In this document: positions 47,571-59,420 of the stretch, piece after piece
How the letters are laid out: the number at the start of each line of letters is the position of its first letter
How positions within the stretch are numbered: the stretch's first letter is position 1
Origin: Echiichthys vipera
Lineage: Eukaryota; Chordata; Actinopteri; Perciformes; Trachinidae
DNA length: 64,000 bases
Assembly: GCA_963691815.1 (NCBI GenBank)
Contig: OY829656.1
Coordinates: 2,284,602-2,348,601 of the forward strand
Reading direction: 5' to 3'
Translations under genes and position numbers: made by a program
Notes under the pieces: model-generated
Told to the model about the DNA's origin: nothing
What the model saw: only the letters and a program-made list of their open reading frames with translations
Database searches by the model: none

Positions 47571-48850
47571 AGCACCTCTAAATGCATGTTCTGAATAACA
47601 TGCATTTGCAAATTAGTCTGACGATGCTGCCGGAAACTTGTAACAAGGTCATGATGGAGAGGAAGAAGAAGGAAGAAACCAAAGTTTGGCTTCATTTTAT
47701 GAAGAAAGACGACAGCAATGCTGCTTCAGGTACGTATGTATGTCACTCTCCTGGATTAAAGGACCACTGCACTGTGTTCACACTCAGATAAAGAAATGTC
47801 AGACACTGAAAACCTGTAACCGACCTTTTTCCATACAGGACACTGCCACATTATTTGTTGTCATGTTATCAGTGTATTCCTGTGTCTTTGTGTATGTTGA
47901 ATTATTCTTGCGCTATTTGGGGCCACAGAAAATAACATACGCATCATCTTAACATCCAGAAAAGCTTTTATCAGGGTCTCTCAGAAGACAAGGGCTCTAA
48001 CTGAGGTCACTGAAGCGAATCTCCATCTCCCACCATCCTTTCTCCTTTATCAGACGTCATACCTCTTAAAACAACTTCTGTATCTGAGGCTTGACTCGCT
48101 CTTCACAGCGAGGTTTGAAGAGAGCAGGCCGGACACACAAAGGCATCAGATGCCTCGCAGCATTGTGTTACATTGGCAGTAGCTGCAGTTGTTGTTGTTA
48201 ATGTGGATTTAGAGTCATGGCAGCTTTTTAGCGAGGGCAGCTAGTCCTGTCTTTCCCTTTCCTGACATCCGTGGGCTTGACAATGCACGGCCGTTATGAC
48301 GAGAGCTCAATCTGCCGGTGTCCAGGAGCCAGAGACACAAAAACAGGCAAACAGTGCAGGGGATCTGCTGCGCTCTCGATATGATTTGGATGCAGGTTGT
48401 TTTGAGCATTTCACACTCAAGTGATTCTTGGGATTTTTTCAGTGGGTGGAAAAGGGGAAAGCCGATTACACAGTGGCTGTGTGTGTACGTGACTGCAGGT
48501 TTGTGTGTGTGATGGTGTAAACACACACACACCTGTGCTCACGGATACTTTCCAAAAAGCCACACAGACTGATACAGCAGTCGATGGCTGTGTGCAACAC
48601 CTGGAGTGTTGGAATTTGGGTCTTTATGCTTGTTTCACTTTGGTTTGTTTCGTCTACTACAAATGCTTTTTTATGCTTTATGCTCCGTAGGTGTTTGTGT
48701 GGTTGCAGCTCTACTTTGATGCCACTTTGATGCCCTCGGGGACGCTGAGGTCACGTTCTTGGTATTTGTTTTATTTCTGACAGGCTGGAGGTCGTACGGA
48801 CGGTTTGGGAGGGAAAGAGGGATATTATTATTATTATTATGTAAAATATT
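47571..48850. other. Probable atrnl1 intron, no gene seen
   Basis: No recognised exon or repeat. A (TTA)n of seven copies lies just before the next S2 element (48823-48841). Confidence 0.4.
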
Positions 48851-48852
48851 CT

Positions 48853-49133
48853 CGGGGCCTTTCTGTGTGCATGTTGTCCCCGTGTCTGCGTGTGTTTTCT
48901 CCAGGTTCTCCGGTTTCCTCCCACAGTCCAAAGACGTGCAGGTGTTCGGTTCATTGATGACTCTAAATCACCCGTACGTGTGAATGGTTGTCTGTCTCTG
49001 TTCGTCTCTATGTGTCCTGTGATAGACTGGCTTCCTGTCCAGGGTGGACCCCGCCTCACGCCCGATGTCAGCTGGGATCAGCTCCAGCCCCCCGTGACCC
49101 CGACAGGGACAAGAGGATGAAGATGAATGAATG
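48853..49133 (+). mobile_element. S2 repeat, copy 5
   Basis: The body is TTCTCCGGTTTCCTCCCACA-like through GTGATAGACTGGCTTCCTGT to GACAGGGACAAGAGGATGAA and GAATGAATG. The tRNA-like head is largely missing. Confidence 0.85.
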
Positions 49134-49466
49134 AAAAACAACGTTCTCATGTCTCCATTAGATGGAAGTTTTTACACAAAAGGAAAGGAATTAAACGTGA
49201 TTTCAGGTGGAACTAAATTTGTTTAACAGCTCAGGAACAAATATATTTTAATAAGCACGTTTAACGAAGCACAAACTTCATTTAATAAGTTGGTTTTGTA
49301 CAATATAAAGATGAGATACTGTGCTTATTGTTTTGATTGTACATATTTTGTGTTTTCAGACATAAACAGCAGAATTCATGATATTTTTGATGTTTTACAT
49401 TAAACTATTATCGTGATTCTGTCATGTTTGAAACCAAGCCAAGCCAAGCCACACACACACACACAG
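49134..49466. other. Probable atrnl1 intron, no gene seen
   Basis: AT-rich unique-looking sequence. It ends with (AAGCC)n and a short (CA)n at 49436-49465, directly before the A-rich array. Confidence 0.4.
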
Positions 49467-52410
49467 ACAAAAAAACTCAAAAAACACAAAAAACCCTTAA
49501 AAAAATGCAAAAAACCCTTAAATAACGCCAAAAAAACCCTTAAAAAATGCAAAATACCCTTAAAAAAACCTTAAAAATCGCAAAAAAACCCTTAAAAAAC
49601 GCAAAAAAGACGCAAAAAAACCTGAAAATGCTAAAAAAAAAACCCTGAAAAAACGCAAAAAAGACACAAAAAAACCTCAGGAAACAAAAAAAACTTGAAA
49701 AAACGCCAAAAAATACCTTAAAAACGCCAAAAAAACCCTTAAAAACACAAAAAAGACGCAAAAAAACCTCAGAAAACCCCAAAAAAACGCAAAAAACCCC
49801 TTAAAAAACGAAAATAAAAACCTCAGAAAACCCTAAAAAACGCAAAAAACTCTTAAAAAACGATAATAAAAACCTTAAAAAATCCTTAAAAAACGCAAAA
49901 AAACCTTAAAAAACTCAAAAAAAACCCTTAAAAAACATAAAACCCTTAAAAAACGCCTAAAAAACCTTGAAAAATGCCAAAAATACCCTTAATAATGCAT
50001 AAAACCCTTAAAAAACCCTTAAAAGACGCAAAAAAACTCAGAAAATGCAAAAAAAAACTTAAAAAACGCATAAAACCCTTAAAAAACCCTTAAAAAAGGC
50101 AAAACACTAGAAAAACTACAAAAAACCCTTAAAAAAACACAAAGAAACCGTCAAAAAACCCTTAAAAAATTGCATAAAACCCTTAAAAAACGCCCAAAAA
50201 CCCTTAAAAAACCTTGAAAAACCACCAAAAATACCCTTAAAAAATGCATAAAACCCTTAAAAAACGCAAAAAAACCATTGAAAACCCTTAAAAACGCCAA
50301 AAAAGACGTAAAAAAACCCTCAGAAAACGTAAAAAACGCATAAAACCCTTAAAAACGCCTAAAAAACCTTGAAAAATTTCAAAAATACCCTTAAAAATGC
50401 ATAAAACCCTTAAAAAAACCTTAAAAAACGCAAAAAACCTCAAAAAACGCCAAAAAAACCTTTAAAAAAACGCATAAAACCTTTAAAAAACGCCTAAAAA
50501 ACCTTGAAAAATGCCAAAAATACCCTTAAAAATGCATAAATCCCTTAAAAAAAAACCTAAAAAACGCCAAAACCCTTAAAAGACGCAAAAAACCTCAGAA
50601 AACGTAAAAAAACCCCTTAAAAAACGCCCAAAAAATCTTTAAAAACGCATAAAACCCTTAAAAAAACTTGAAAAAACACCAAAAATACCCTTATAAAATG
50701 CCCAAAAACCCTTAAAAAAACTTAAAAACCGCCCAAAAAATCTTAAAAAAACGCCAAAAACCCCTCAGAAAACGAAAAAAAAACTTAAAAAAACGCATAA
50801 AACCCTTAAAAAACGCCTAAAAAACGCCAAAAACCCTTAAAAAAAAACCTTAAAAGATGCAAAAAAACTCAAAACGCAAAAAAAACCCTTAAAAACCTTG
50901 AAAAAAACACCAAAAATACCCTTAAAAAATGCATAAAACCCTTAAAAAACGCAAAAAAAACCCTTAAAAAAAACTTAAAATGCCATAAAAACCTTAAAAA
51001 ACGCCAAAAAACCCTTAAAAAACGCAAAAAAACCCCTGAAAAAACGCAAAACCCCCTTAAAAACGCAAAAAAACCCAGAAAAACGCCAAAAACACGCAAA
51101 AAAACCTCAGGAAACACCAAAAAAACGCCGAAAAAATGCCAAAAATACCCTTAAAAATGCATAAAACCCTTAAAAAAAAACCTAAAAAACGCCAAAAACC
51201 CTTAAAAAACCCCTTTAAAGACGCAAAAAAACCTCAGAAAACGTAAAAAAACCCTTAAAAAATGACAAAAAATCTTAAAAAACGCACAAAACCCTTAAAA
51301 AATACTTGAAAAAACACCAAAAATATCCTTAAAAAATGCCCAAAAACCCTTAAAAAACTTAAAAACTGGCAAAAAAAACTTAAAAAATGCCAAAAACCCC
51401 TCAGAAAACAAAAAACCTTAAAAAAACGCATAAAACCCTTAAAAAACGCCTAAAAAACCTTGAAAAATGCCCAAAATACCCTTAATAATGCATAAAACCC
51501 TTAAAAAAAACCTTAAAAAACGCCAAAAACCCTTAAAAAACCCTTAAAAGATGCAAAAAAATGCCAAAAATACCCTTAATAATGCATAAAACCCATAAAA
51601 AAACCTTAAAAAACAAAAAACGCCAAAAAAACCTTTAAAAAAACGCATAAAACCCTTAAAAAACGCCTAAAAAACCTTGAAAAAAATGCCAAAAATACCC
51701 TTAAAAATGCATAAATCCCTTAAAAAAAACCCTAAAAAACGCCAAAAACCCTTAAAAAACCCTTAAAAGATGCAAAAAAATGCCAAAAATACCCTTAATA
51801 ATGCATAAAACCCTTAAAAAAACCTTAAAAAACAAAAAACGCCAAAAAAAACTTTAAAAAAACGCATAAAACCCTTAAAAAACGCCTAAAAAACCTTGAA
51901 AAAAATGCCAAAAATACCCTTAAAAATGCATAAATCCCTTAAAAAAACCCTAAAAAACGCCAAAAACCCTTAAAAAAACCCCTTAAAAGACGCAAAAAAC
52001 CTCAGAAAACGTAAAAAAAACCCCTTAAAAAACGCATAAAACCCTTAAAAAAAAACCAAAAATACCCTTATAAAATGCCCAAAAACCCTTAAAAAAACTT
52101 AAAAACCGCCAAAAAAATCTTAAAAAAACGCCAAAAACCCCTCAGAAAACGACAAAAAAACTTAAAAAAACGCATAAAACCCTTAAAAAACGCCTAAAAA
52201 ACGCCAAAAACCCTTAAAAAAACCCTTAAAAGATGCAAAAAAACTCAGAAAACGCAAAAAAAACCTTGAAAAAAAACACCAAAAATACCCTTAAAAAATG
52301 CATAAAACCCTTAAAAAACGCAAAAAAAACCCTTAAAAAAAACTTAAAAGGCCATAAAAACCTTAAAAAACGCAAAAAAAACCTTAAAAAACGCAAAAAA
52401 ACGCAAAAAA

Positions 52411-52456
52411 GAAACTTTATCTTTCAAAGTTCAGACGTCCACCACCAGAGTCCTCC
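52411..52456. other. 46-bp non-repeat island inside the array
   Basis: The stretch GAAACTTTATCTTTCAAAGT then TCAGACGTCCACCACCAGAG interrupts the array once. It has mixed composition unlike the modules and is not repeated elsewhere in the window as far as I can see. Confidence 0.85.
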
Positions 52457-53689
52457 AAAACGCAAAACCCCCTTAAAAACGCAAAAAAACCCCAGAAAAA
52501 CGCCAAAAACACGCAAAAAAACCTCAGGAAACACCAAAAAAACGCATAAAACCCTTAAAAAACGCCTAAAAAACCTTGAAAAAATGCCAAAAATACCCTT
52601 AAAAATGCATAAAACCCTTTAAAAAGACCTAAAAAACGCCAAAAACCCTTAAAAAAACCGTTTAAAGACTCAAAAAAAACTCAGAAAACGTAAAAAAAAC
52701 CCTTAAAAAATGACAAAAAATCTTCAAAAACGCATAAAACCCTTAAAAAATCCTTGAAAAAACACCAAAAATATCCTTAAAAAATGCCCAAAAACCCTTA
52801 AAAAACTTAAAAACTGGCAAAAAAATCTTAAAAAACGCCAAAAACCCCTCAGAAAATTACAAAAAAACCTTAAAAAAACGCATGAAACCCTTAAAAAACG
52901 CCTAAAAAACCTTGAAAAATGCCAAAAATACCCTTAAAAATGCATAAATCCCTTAAAAAAAACCTAAAAAACGCCAAAAACCCTTAAAAAACGCAAAAAA
53001 CCCTCAGAAAACATAAAAAAAACCCTTAAAAAACGCCAAAAAAATCTTAAAAAACGCATAAAACCCTTAAAAAAACTTGAAAAAACACCAAAAATACCCT
53101 TATAAAATGCCCAAAAAAACGCCAAAAACCCCTCAGAAAACGACAAAAAAACCTTTAAAAAAACGCATAAAACCCTTAAAAAACGCCTTAAAAACCTTGA
53201 AAAAAATGCCAAAAATACCCTTAAAAATGCATAAATCCCTTAAAAAAAACCTAAAAAACGCCAAAAACCCTTAAAAGACGCAAAAAACCTTAAAAACACA
53301 TAAAACCCTTAAAAAAACTTGAAAAAAACACCAAAAATACCCTTATAAAATGCCCAAAAACCCTTAAAAAAACTTAAAAACCGCCAAAAATATCTTAAAA
53401 AAACGCCAAAAACCCCTCAGAAAACGACAAAAAAAACTTAAAAAAACGCATAAAACCCTTAAAAAACGCCTAAAAAACGCCAAAAATACCCTTAAAAATG
53501 CAAAAAACCCTAAAAAACGCCAAAAAACCCTTAAAAGATGCAAAAAACCCTTAAAAAACGCAAAAGGCGAAAAAAAATACAAAAAACCCTTAAAAAAACG
53601 CCCAAAAACCCTTAAAAACCTTGAAAAAAACAAAAAATACCCTTAAAAAATGCATAAAACCCTTAAAAACGCAAAAAAAACTTTAAAAA

Positions 53690-56600
53690 ACGCCAAAAAA
53701 CCCTTAAAAAACGCAAAACCCCCTTAAAAACGCAAAAAAACCCTGAAAAACGCCAAAAAGACGTAAAAAAAACCCTCAGAAAATGTAAAAAACGCATAAA
53801 ACCCTTAAAAAACGCCTAAAAAACCTTGAAAATTTTCAAAAATACCCTTAAAAATGCATAAAACCCTTAAAAAAACGCAAAAAACCTCAAAAAACGCCAA
53901 AAACCCCTCAGAAAACGACAAAAAAACCTTTAAAAAAACGCATAAAACCCTTAAAAAACGCCTAAAAAACCTTGAAAAAAATGCCAAAAATACCCTTAAA
54001 AATGCATAAATCCCTTAAAAAAAAACTAAAAAACGCCAAAAACCCTTAAAAAAACCCCTTAAAAGACGCAGAAAACCCTCAGAAAACGCAAAAAAAAGCT
54101 TAAAAAACACATAAAACCCTTAAAAAAAACCTAAAAAACGCCAAAAACCCTTAAAAAAAACCCTTAAAAGACGCAAAAAACCTCAGAAAACGTTAAAAAC
54201 CGCCAAAAAAATCTTAAAAAAACGCCAAAAACCCCTCAGAAAACGACAAAAAAAACCTTAAAAAAACGCATAAAACCCTTAAAAAACGCCTAAAAAACGC
54301 CAAAAACCCTTAAAAAAAAACCTTAAAAGATGCAAAAAAACTCAGAAAACGCAAAAAAAACTTAAAAAACGCCCAAAAACCGTTAAAAACCTTGAAAAAA
54401 ACACCAAAGATACCCTTAAAAAAATGCATAAAACCCTTAAAAAACGCAAAAAAACCCTTAAAAAAAACTTAAAAGGCCAAAAAAACCTTAAAAAACCCCA
54501 AAAAAACCCTTAAAAAAACGCAAAACCCCCTTAAAAACGCAAAAAAACCCTGAAAAAAAGAAAAAAACCCTTAAAAACGCAAAAAACCCCAGAAAAACGC
54601 CAAAAACACGCAAAAAAACCTCAGGAAACACCAAAAAAACGCATAAAACCCTTAAAAAACGCCTAAAAAACGTGAAACATTTCAAAAATACCCTTAAAAA
54701 AACCTTAAAAAATGCAAAAAACCTCAAAAAACGCCAAAAAGAAAGAAAGAAAAAAACCCTTAAAAAACAATAATAAAAACCTTAAAAAATGCTTAAAAAA
54801 CGCATAAAAAACCCTTACAAACACAAAACCCTTAAAAAACGCAAAAAACTACAAAAAACCTTTAAAAAAACACAATAAAAACCTTAAAAAACGCATAAAA
54901 CCCTTAAAAAACGCCCAAAAACCCTTAATTAACCTTGAAAAAACACCAAAAATACCCTTAAAATTCATAAAACCCTTAAAAACGCCAAAAAAAACGTATA
55001 AAACGCCAAAAACCCTTAAAAAACGCCCAAAAAATCTTAGAAACGCCAAAAAACACAAAAAACCCTTAAAAAAAACGCAAAAAACCCTTAAAAAAATGCA
55101 AAAAAACCTTATAAAATGCATAAAACCCTTTAAAAAAACCCTAAAAAACGCCAAAAACCCTTAAAAATACCTTAAAAGATGCAAAAAAACTCAGAAAACG
55201 CAAAATAAACCCTTAAAAAACGCCAAAAAACCTTAAAAAACGCATAAAACCCTTAAAAAACGCAAAAGACGAAAAAAACTACAAAAAAACCCTTAAAAAA
55301 ACGCCCAAAAACCTTGAAAAAAACACAAAAAATACCGTTAAAAAATGCATAAAACCCTTAAAAAACGCCAAAAACCCTTAAAAAAAATTAAAAAAGGCCA
55401 AAAAAATCTTAAAAAACGCCAAAAAAACCCTTAAAAAACGCAAAACCCCCTTAAAAACGCAAAAAAAAAACCAGAAAAACGCCAAAAAGACGCAAAAAAA
55501 CTTCAGGAAACACAATAAAACGCATAAAACCCTTAAAAAACGTGAAACATTTCTAAAATACCCTTAAAAATGTATAAAACTCTTAAAAAAAACCTTAAAA
55601 AACCCAAAAACCCTTAAAATAAACCTTAAAAACGCCAAAAAACCCTTAAAACAAAACCTTAAAACGCCAAAAAACCCTTAAAAAACGCAAAACCCCCTTA
55701 AAAACGCAAAAAAACCCTGAAAAACGCCAAAAAGACGTAAAAAAACCCTCAGAAAATGTAAAAAACGCATAAAACCCTTAAAAAACGCCTAAAAAACCTT
55801 GAAAATTTTCAAAAATACCCTTAAAAATGCATAAAACCCTTAAAAAAACGCAAAAAACCTCAAAAAACGCCAAAAACCCCTCAGAAAACGACAAAAAAAC
55901 CTTTAAAAAAACGCATAAAACCCTTAAAAAACGCCTAAAAAACCTTGAAAAAAATGCCAAAAATACCCTTAAAAATGCATAAATCCCTTAAAAAAAAACT
56001 AAAAAACGCCAAAAACCCTTAAAAAAAACCCTTAAAAGACGCAGAAAACCCTCAGAAAACGCAAAAAAAAGCTTAAAAAACACATAAAACCCTTAAAAAA
56101 AACCTAAAAAACGCCAAAAACCCTTAAAAAAAACCCTTAAAAGACGCAAAAAACCTCAGAAAACGTTAAAAACCGCCAAAAAAATCTTAAAAAAACGCCA
56201 AAAACCCCTCAGAAAACGACAAAAAAAACCTTAAAAAAACGCATAAAACCCTTAAAAAACGCCTAAAAAACGCCAAAAACCCTTAAAAAAAAACCTTAAA
56301 AGATGCAAAAAAACTCAGAAAACGCAAAAAAAAACTTAAAAAACGCCCAAAAACCGTTAAAAACCTTGAAAAAAACACCAAAGATACCCTTAAAAAAATG
56401 CATAAAACCCTTAAAAAACGCAAAAAAACCCTTAAAAAAAACTTAAAAGGCCAAAAAAACCTTAAAAAACCCCAAAAAAACCCTTAAAAAAACGCAAAAC
56501 CCCCTTAAAAACGCAAAAAAACCCTGAAAAAAAGAAAAAAACCCTTAAAAACGCAAAAAACCCCAGAAAAACGCCAAAAACACGCAAAAAAACCTCAGGA

Positions 56601-57645
56601 AACACCAAAAAAACGCATAAAACCCTTAAAAAACGCCTAAAAAACGTGAAACATTTCAAAAATACCCTTAAAAAAACCTTAAAAAATGCAAAAAACCTCA
56701 AAAAACGCCAAAAAGAAAGAAAGAAAAAAACCCTTAAAAAACAATAATAAAAACCTTAAAAAATGCTTAAAAAACGCATAAAAAACCCTTACAAACACAA
56801 AACCCTTAAAAAACGCAAAAAACTACAAAAAACCTTTAAAAAAACACAATAAAAACCTTAAAAAACGCATAAAACCCTTAAAAAACGCCCAAAAACCCTT
56901 AATTAACCTTGAAAAAACACCAAAAATACCCTTAAAATTCATAAAACCCTTAAAAACGCCAAAAAAAACGTATAAAACGCCAAAAACCCTTAAAAAACGC
57001 CCAAAAAATCTTAGAAACGCCAAAAAACACAAAAAACCCTTAAAAAAAACGCAAAAAACCCTTAAAAAAATGCAAAAAAACCTTATAAAATGCATAAAAC
57101 CCTTTAAAAAAACCCTAAAAAACGCCAAAAACCCTTAAAAATACCTTAAAAGATGCAAAAAAACTCAGAAAACGCAAAATAAACCCTTAAAAAACGCCAA
57201 AAAACCTTAAAAAACGCATAAAACCCTTAAAAAACGCAAAAGACGAAAAAAACTACAAAAAAACCCTTAAAAAAACGCCCAAAAACCTTGAAAAAAACAC
57301 AAAAAATACCGTTAAAAAATGCATAAAACCCTTAAAAAACGCCAAAAACCCTTAAAAAAAAATTAAAAAAGGCCAAAAAAATCTTAAAAAACGCCAAAAA
57401 AACCCTTAAAAAACGCAAAACCCCCTTAAAAACGCAAAAAAAAAACCAGAAAAACGCCAAAAAGACGCAAAAAAACTTCAGGAAACACAATAAAACGCAT
57501 AAAACCCTTAAAAAACGTGAAACATTTCTAAAATACCCTTAAAAATGTATAAAACTCTTAAAAAAAACCTTAAAAAACCCAAAAACCCTTAAAATAAACC
57601 TTAAAAACGCCAAAAAACCCTTAAAACAAAACCTTAAAACGCCCA
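53690..57645 (+). repeat. Nearly identical 1.97-kb tandem duplication inside the array
   Basis: Sequence from about 53690 to 55670 recurs at about 55671 to 57645 at an offset of 1973-1974 bp. Examples are GAAAATTTTCAAAAATACCC at 53828 and 55801, and the GAAAGAAAGAAAAAAAC block near 54740 and 56714. The only differences I saw are a few A-run lengths and single bases. The modules elsewhere in the array are far more diverged. Confidence 0.92.
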
Positions 57646-58248
57646 AAAACCCTTAAAAAACGCCAAAAAAGAAAAAAACCCTTAAAAAACGATAATAAAA
57701 ACCTTAAAAAAATCCTTAAAAAATGCAAAAAAACCTCAGAAAACGCAAAAAAAAGCAAAAAGCGCATAAAAAAACCTTGAAAAAAATGCCAAAAATACCC
57801 TTAAAAATGCATAAAACCCTTAAAAAACCTTGAAATCCCTTAATAAAAACCTTAAAAAACGCAAAAAGACGCAAAAAAACTACAAAAAACCCCTTAACAA
57901 ATACAAAAAAACGCCAAAAACCCTTGAAAAACCTTGAAAAAAACCCAAAAATACCCTTAAAAAATGCAGAAAAACCCTTAAAAAATGCCAAAAAACCCTT
58001 AAAAAAACTTAAAAAACGCCAAATAAATCTTAAAAACCCCCAAAAAACCTTAAAAACGCAAAACCCCCTTAAAAAACGCAAAAAAACCCCTTAAAAACGC
58101 AAAAAAAAAAACCCTTAAAAACGCCAAAAAGACGCAAAAAAACCTCAGGAAACAGAAAAAAAACTTGAAAAAACGCCAGATACGCAAAAAAAAGACGCAA
58201 AAAAACACAAAAAGACGCAAAAGGACACAAAAAGACACACAAAAAAAG

Positions 58249-59182
58249 CATTTTGGCGATTTTTGAAATGCATGAACGCGTCCCATCGAAGACGCGTTCC
58301 CCTTTGACAAAGTGCCGTCGTGATTGTGTTGATTTCTTCCAGCTGAACACGCACGTCTCCATTTGCCAAATGAAATTGGTCAAAAGTAATCAAATCATGC
58401 TGCAGGTGAGTGCAGGTGCTCATTTGGAGCCAGTGATGTGATTGTTTTGTCAGGTGAGTTGACGCATCATTAGCGCCCCCTCACACCGAACCCCCCCCCC
58501 CCCCTCCTCCTGACAGACTAATGGGGTCGTTAGCAAGAGACGAAACTCCCCAGGAACACGGATCGGCCCAGTTTTGATGTGGAGAAACTGGGACCGCAGC
58601 TGGAACACATCTGTCGGCTGGAGCCTCGCTCGCTAACCCGGTGACAAACCTCCCAGCCTGGCCGTCGTCTACGTTCCCAACATCAAAGCCCGGCTTCTGA
58701 CTGTGTTTGCCCTCAATGAAGGCACCGGGGACGGCCGCCTGCTTAGGATGCAGGGTAACAGTGAACAGCAGCGAAGTCAAAGTCAGTCCAACAGAAACGC
58801 ATTGATATTCAAATATTCACATAGGCTCTGATTCCAGGTTTTTAAAGTAGCAGAAAACAGGACGCACCACTACGACCGCTTTGATGTACGCATGGACGAC
58901 TCAGGTTTGATCCCGACTAAGATGCCCTTCATTACCTACATGGCAGCGTTTGGCAGAGGCTGAAAAATATCTCCAAATGACCTGAAATCCATATTTGAAT
59001 GTCTCTGAAATACATTTGGGTGAAAAGGACGAGAAACAGGCAGAAACATGTCCCCAAAAAGTCGAGGCAGATGCAGTCGGCGTTTCTAGACTTTTCTGAT
59101 TGATGCGCGCACACACGTACACACACACACCTTGGGATAACAGCTGTAATGTCTCCATTACTTGAATCTACTTTTACCCTTA
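58249..59182. other. Probable atrnl1 intron, exon-like pieces of low support
   Basis: A 63-nt open stretch at 58343-58405 lies between a TTTCTTCCAG acceptor-like site and a CAG/GTGAGT donor-like site on the + strand. A + strand open frame near 58655-58800 reads SLAVVYVPNIKARLLTVFAL. I do not recognise either. A poly(C) run lies at 58490-58503. Confidence 0.25.
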
Positions 59183-59420
59183 GGGCGGCAGTAGCTCAGT
59201 CCATAGGTGACTAGGCTGGGAACCAAAGGGTTGCTGTATCGAGCCCCTGTGTGGACCGTGAATGGAGCGTGGATTGTAGGCTGGAGAGGTGCCAGTTCAT
59301 CTCCTGGGCACTGCCGAGGTGCTGTTGAGCAAGGCACCGAACCCCCAGCTGCTCAGGGCTCCAGTCACTGGCAGCAAAAATTGAAATTCCCCATTTGCGG
59401 GACTAATAAAGGAATTCTTA
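59183..59420 (+). mobile_element. SINE family S1, full-length, AATAAAGGAATTC-tail type
   Basis: The head GGGCGGCAGTAGCTCAGTCC is the A-box region, and GTATCGAGCCCC is a degraded B box. The body is CTCCTGGGCACTGCCGAGGT and TTGAGCAAGGCACCGAACCC. The tail is CCCCATTTGCGGGACTAATA then AAGGAATTCTTA. This copy has not grown a TTC tract, so it shows the tail before expansion. Confidence 0.88.

Larger units (their letters stand above)
49467..58248 (+). repeat. 8.8-kb A-rich tandem array (CCCTTAAAAAACGC family)
   Basis: The array is built from 15-20 bp modules such as CCCTTAAAAAACGC, CCTTGAAAAATGCC, CCCTTAAAAATGCATAAA and CCTCAGAAAACG, joined by A runs. The + strand is mostly A with C and few G or T, an extreme strand bias over the whole length. 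Composite blocks (GCATAAAACCCTTAAAAAAC, GCCTAAAAAACCTTG, ATGCCAAAAATACCC) recur irregularly. There is a 219-bp tandem duplication near 51551-51990 and a 1.97-kb one at 53.69-57.64 kb. Phe-rich open frames on the - strand are products of the repeat. Confidence 0.96.

Noticed and set aside
49467..58248. Telomere-like or G-quadruplex array, because of repeated AAGGGTTTT on the - strand
   Set aside because: The GGG runs are usually 12 or more bases apart, too far for stable quadruplexes, and the unit is not TTAGGG.
49540..58310. Phe-rich frames such as FFAFLRVFLRFFKGF on the - strand
   Set aside because: They are translations of the A-rich array. They are hydrophobic only because of the TTT runs, and show no membrane-protein pattern.
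58481..58780. A - strand frame of 99 codons as an upstream atrnl1 exon
   Set aside because: The peptide does not resemble the PKPIAIEP or WKIKQ regions expected there, and it ends in a poly-Gly run made by a poly(C) tract.
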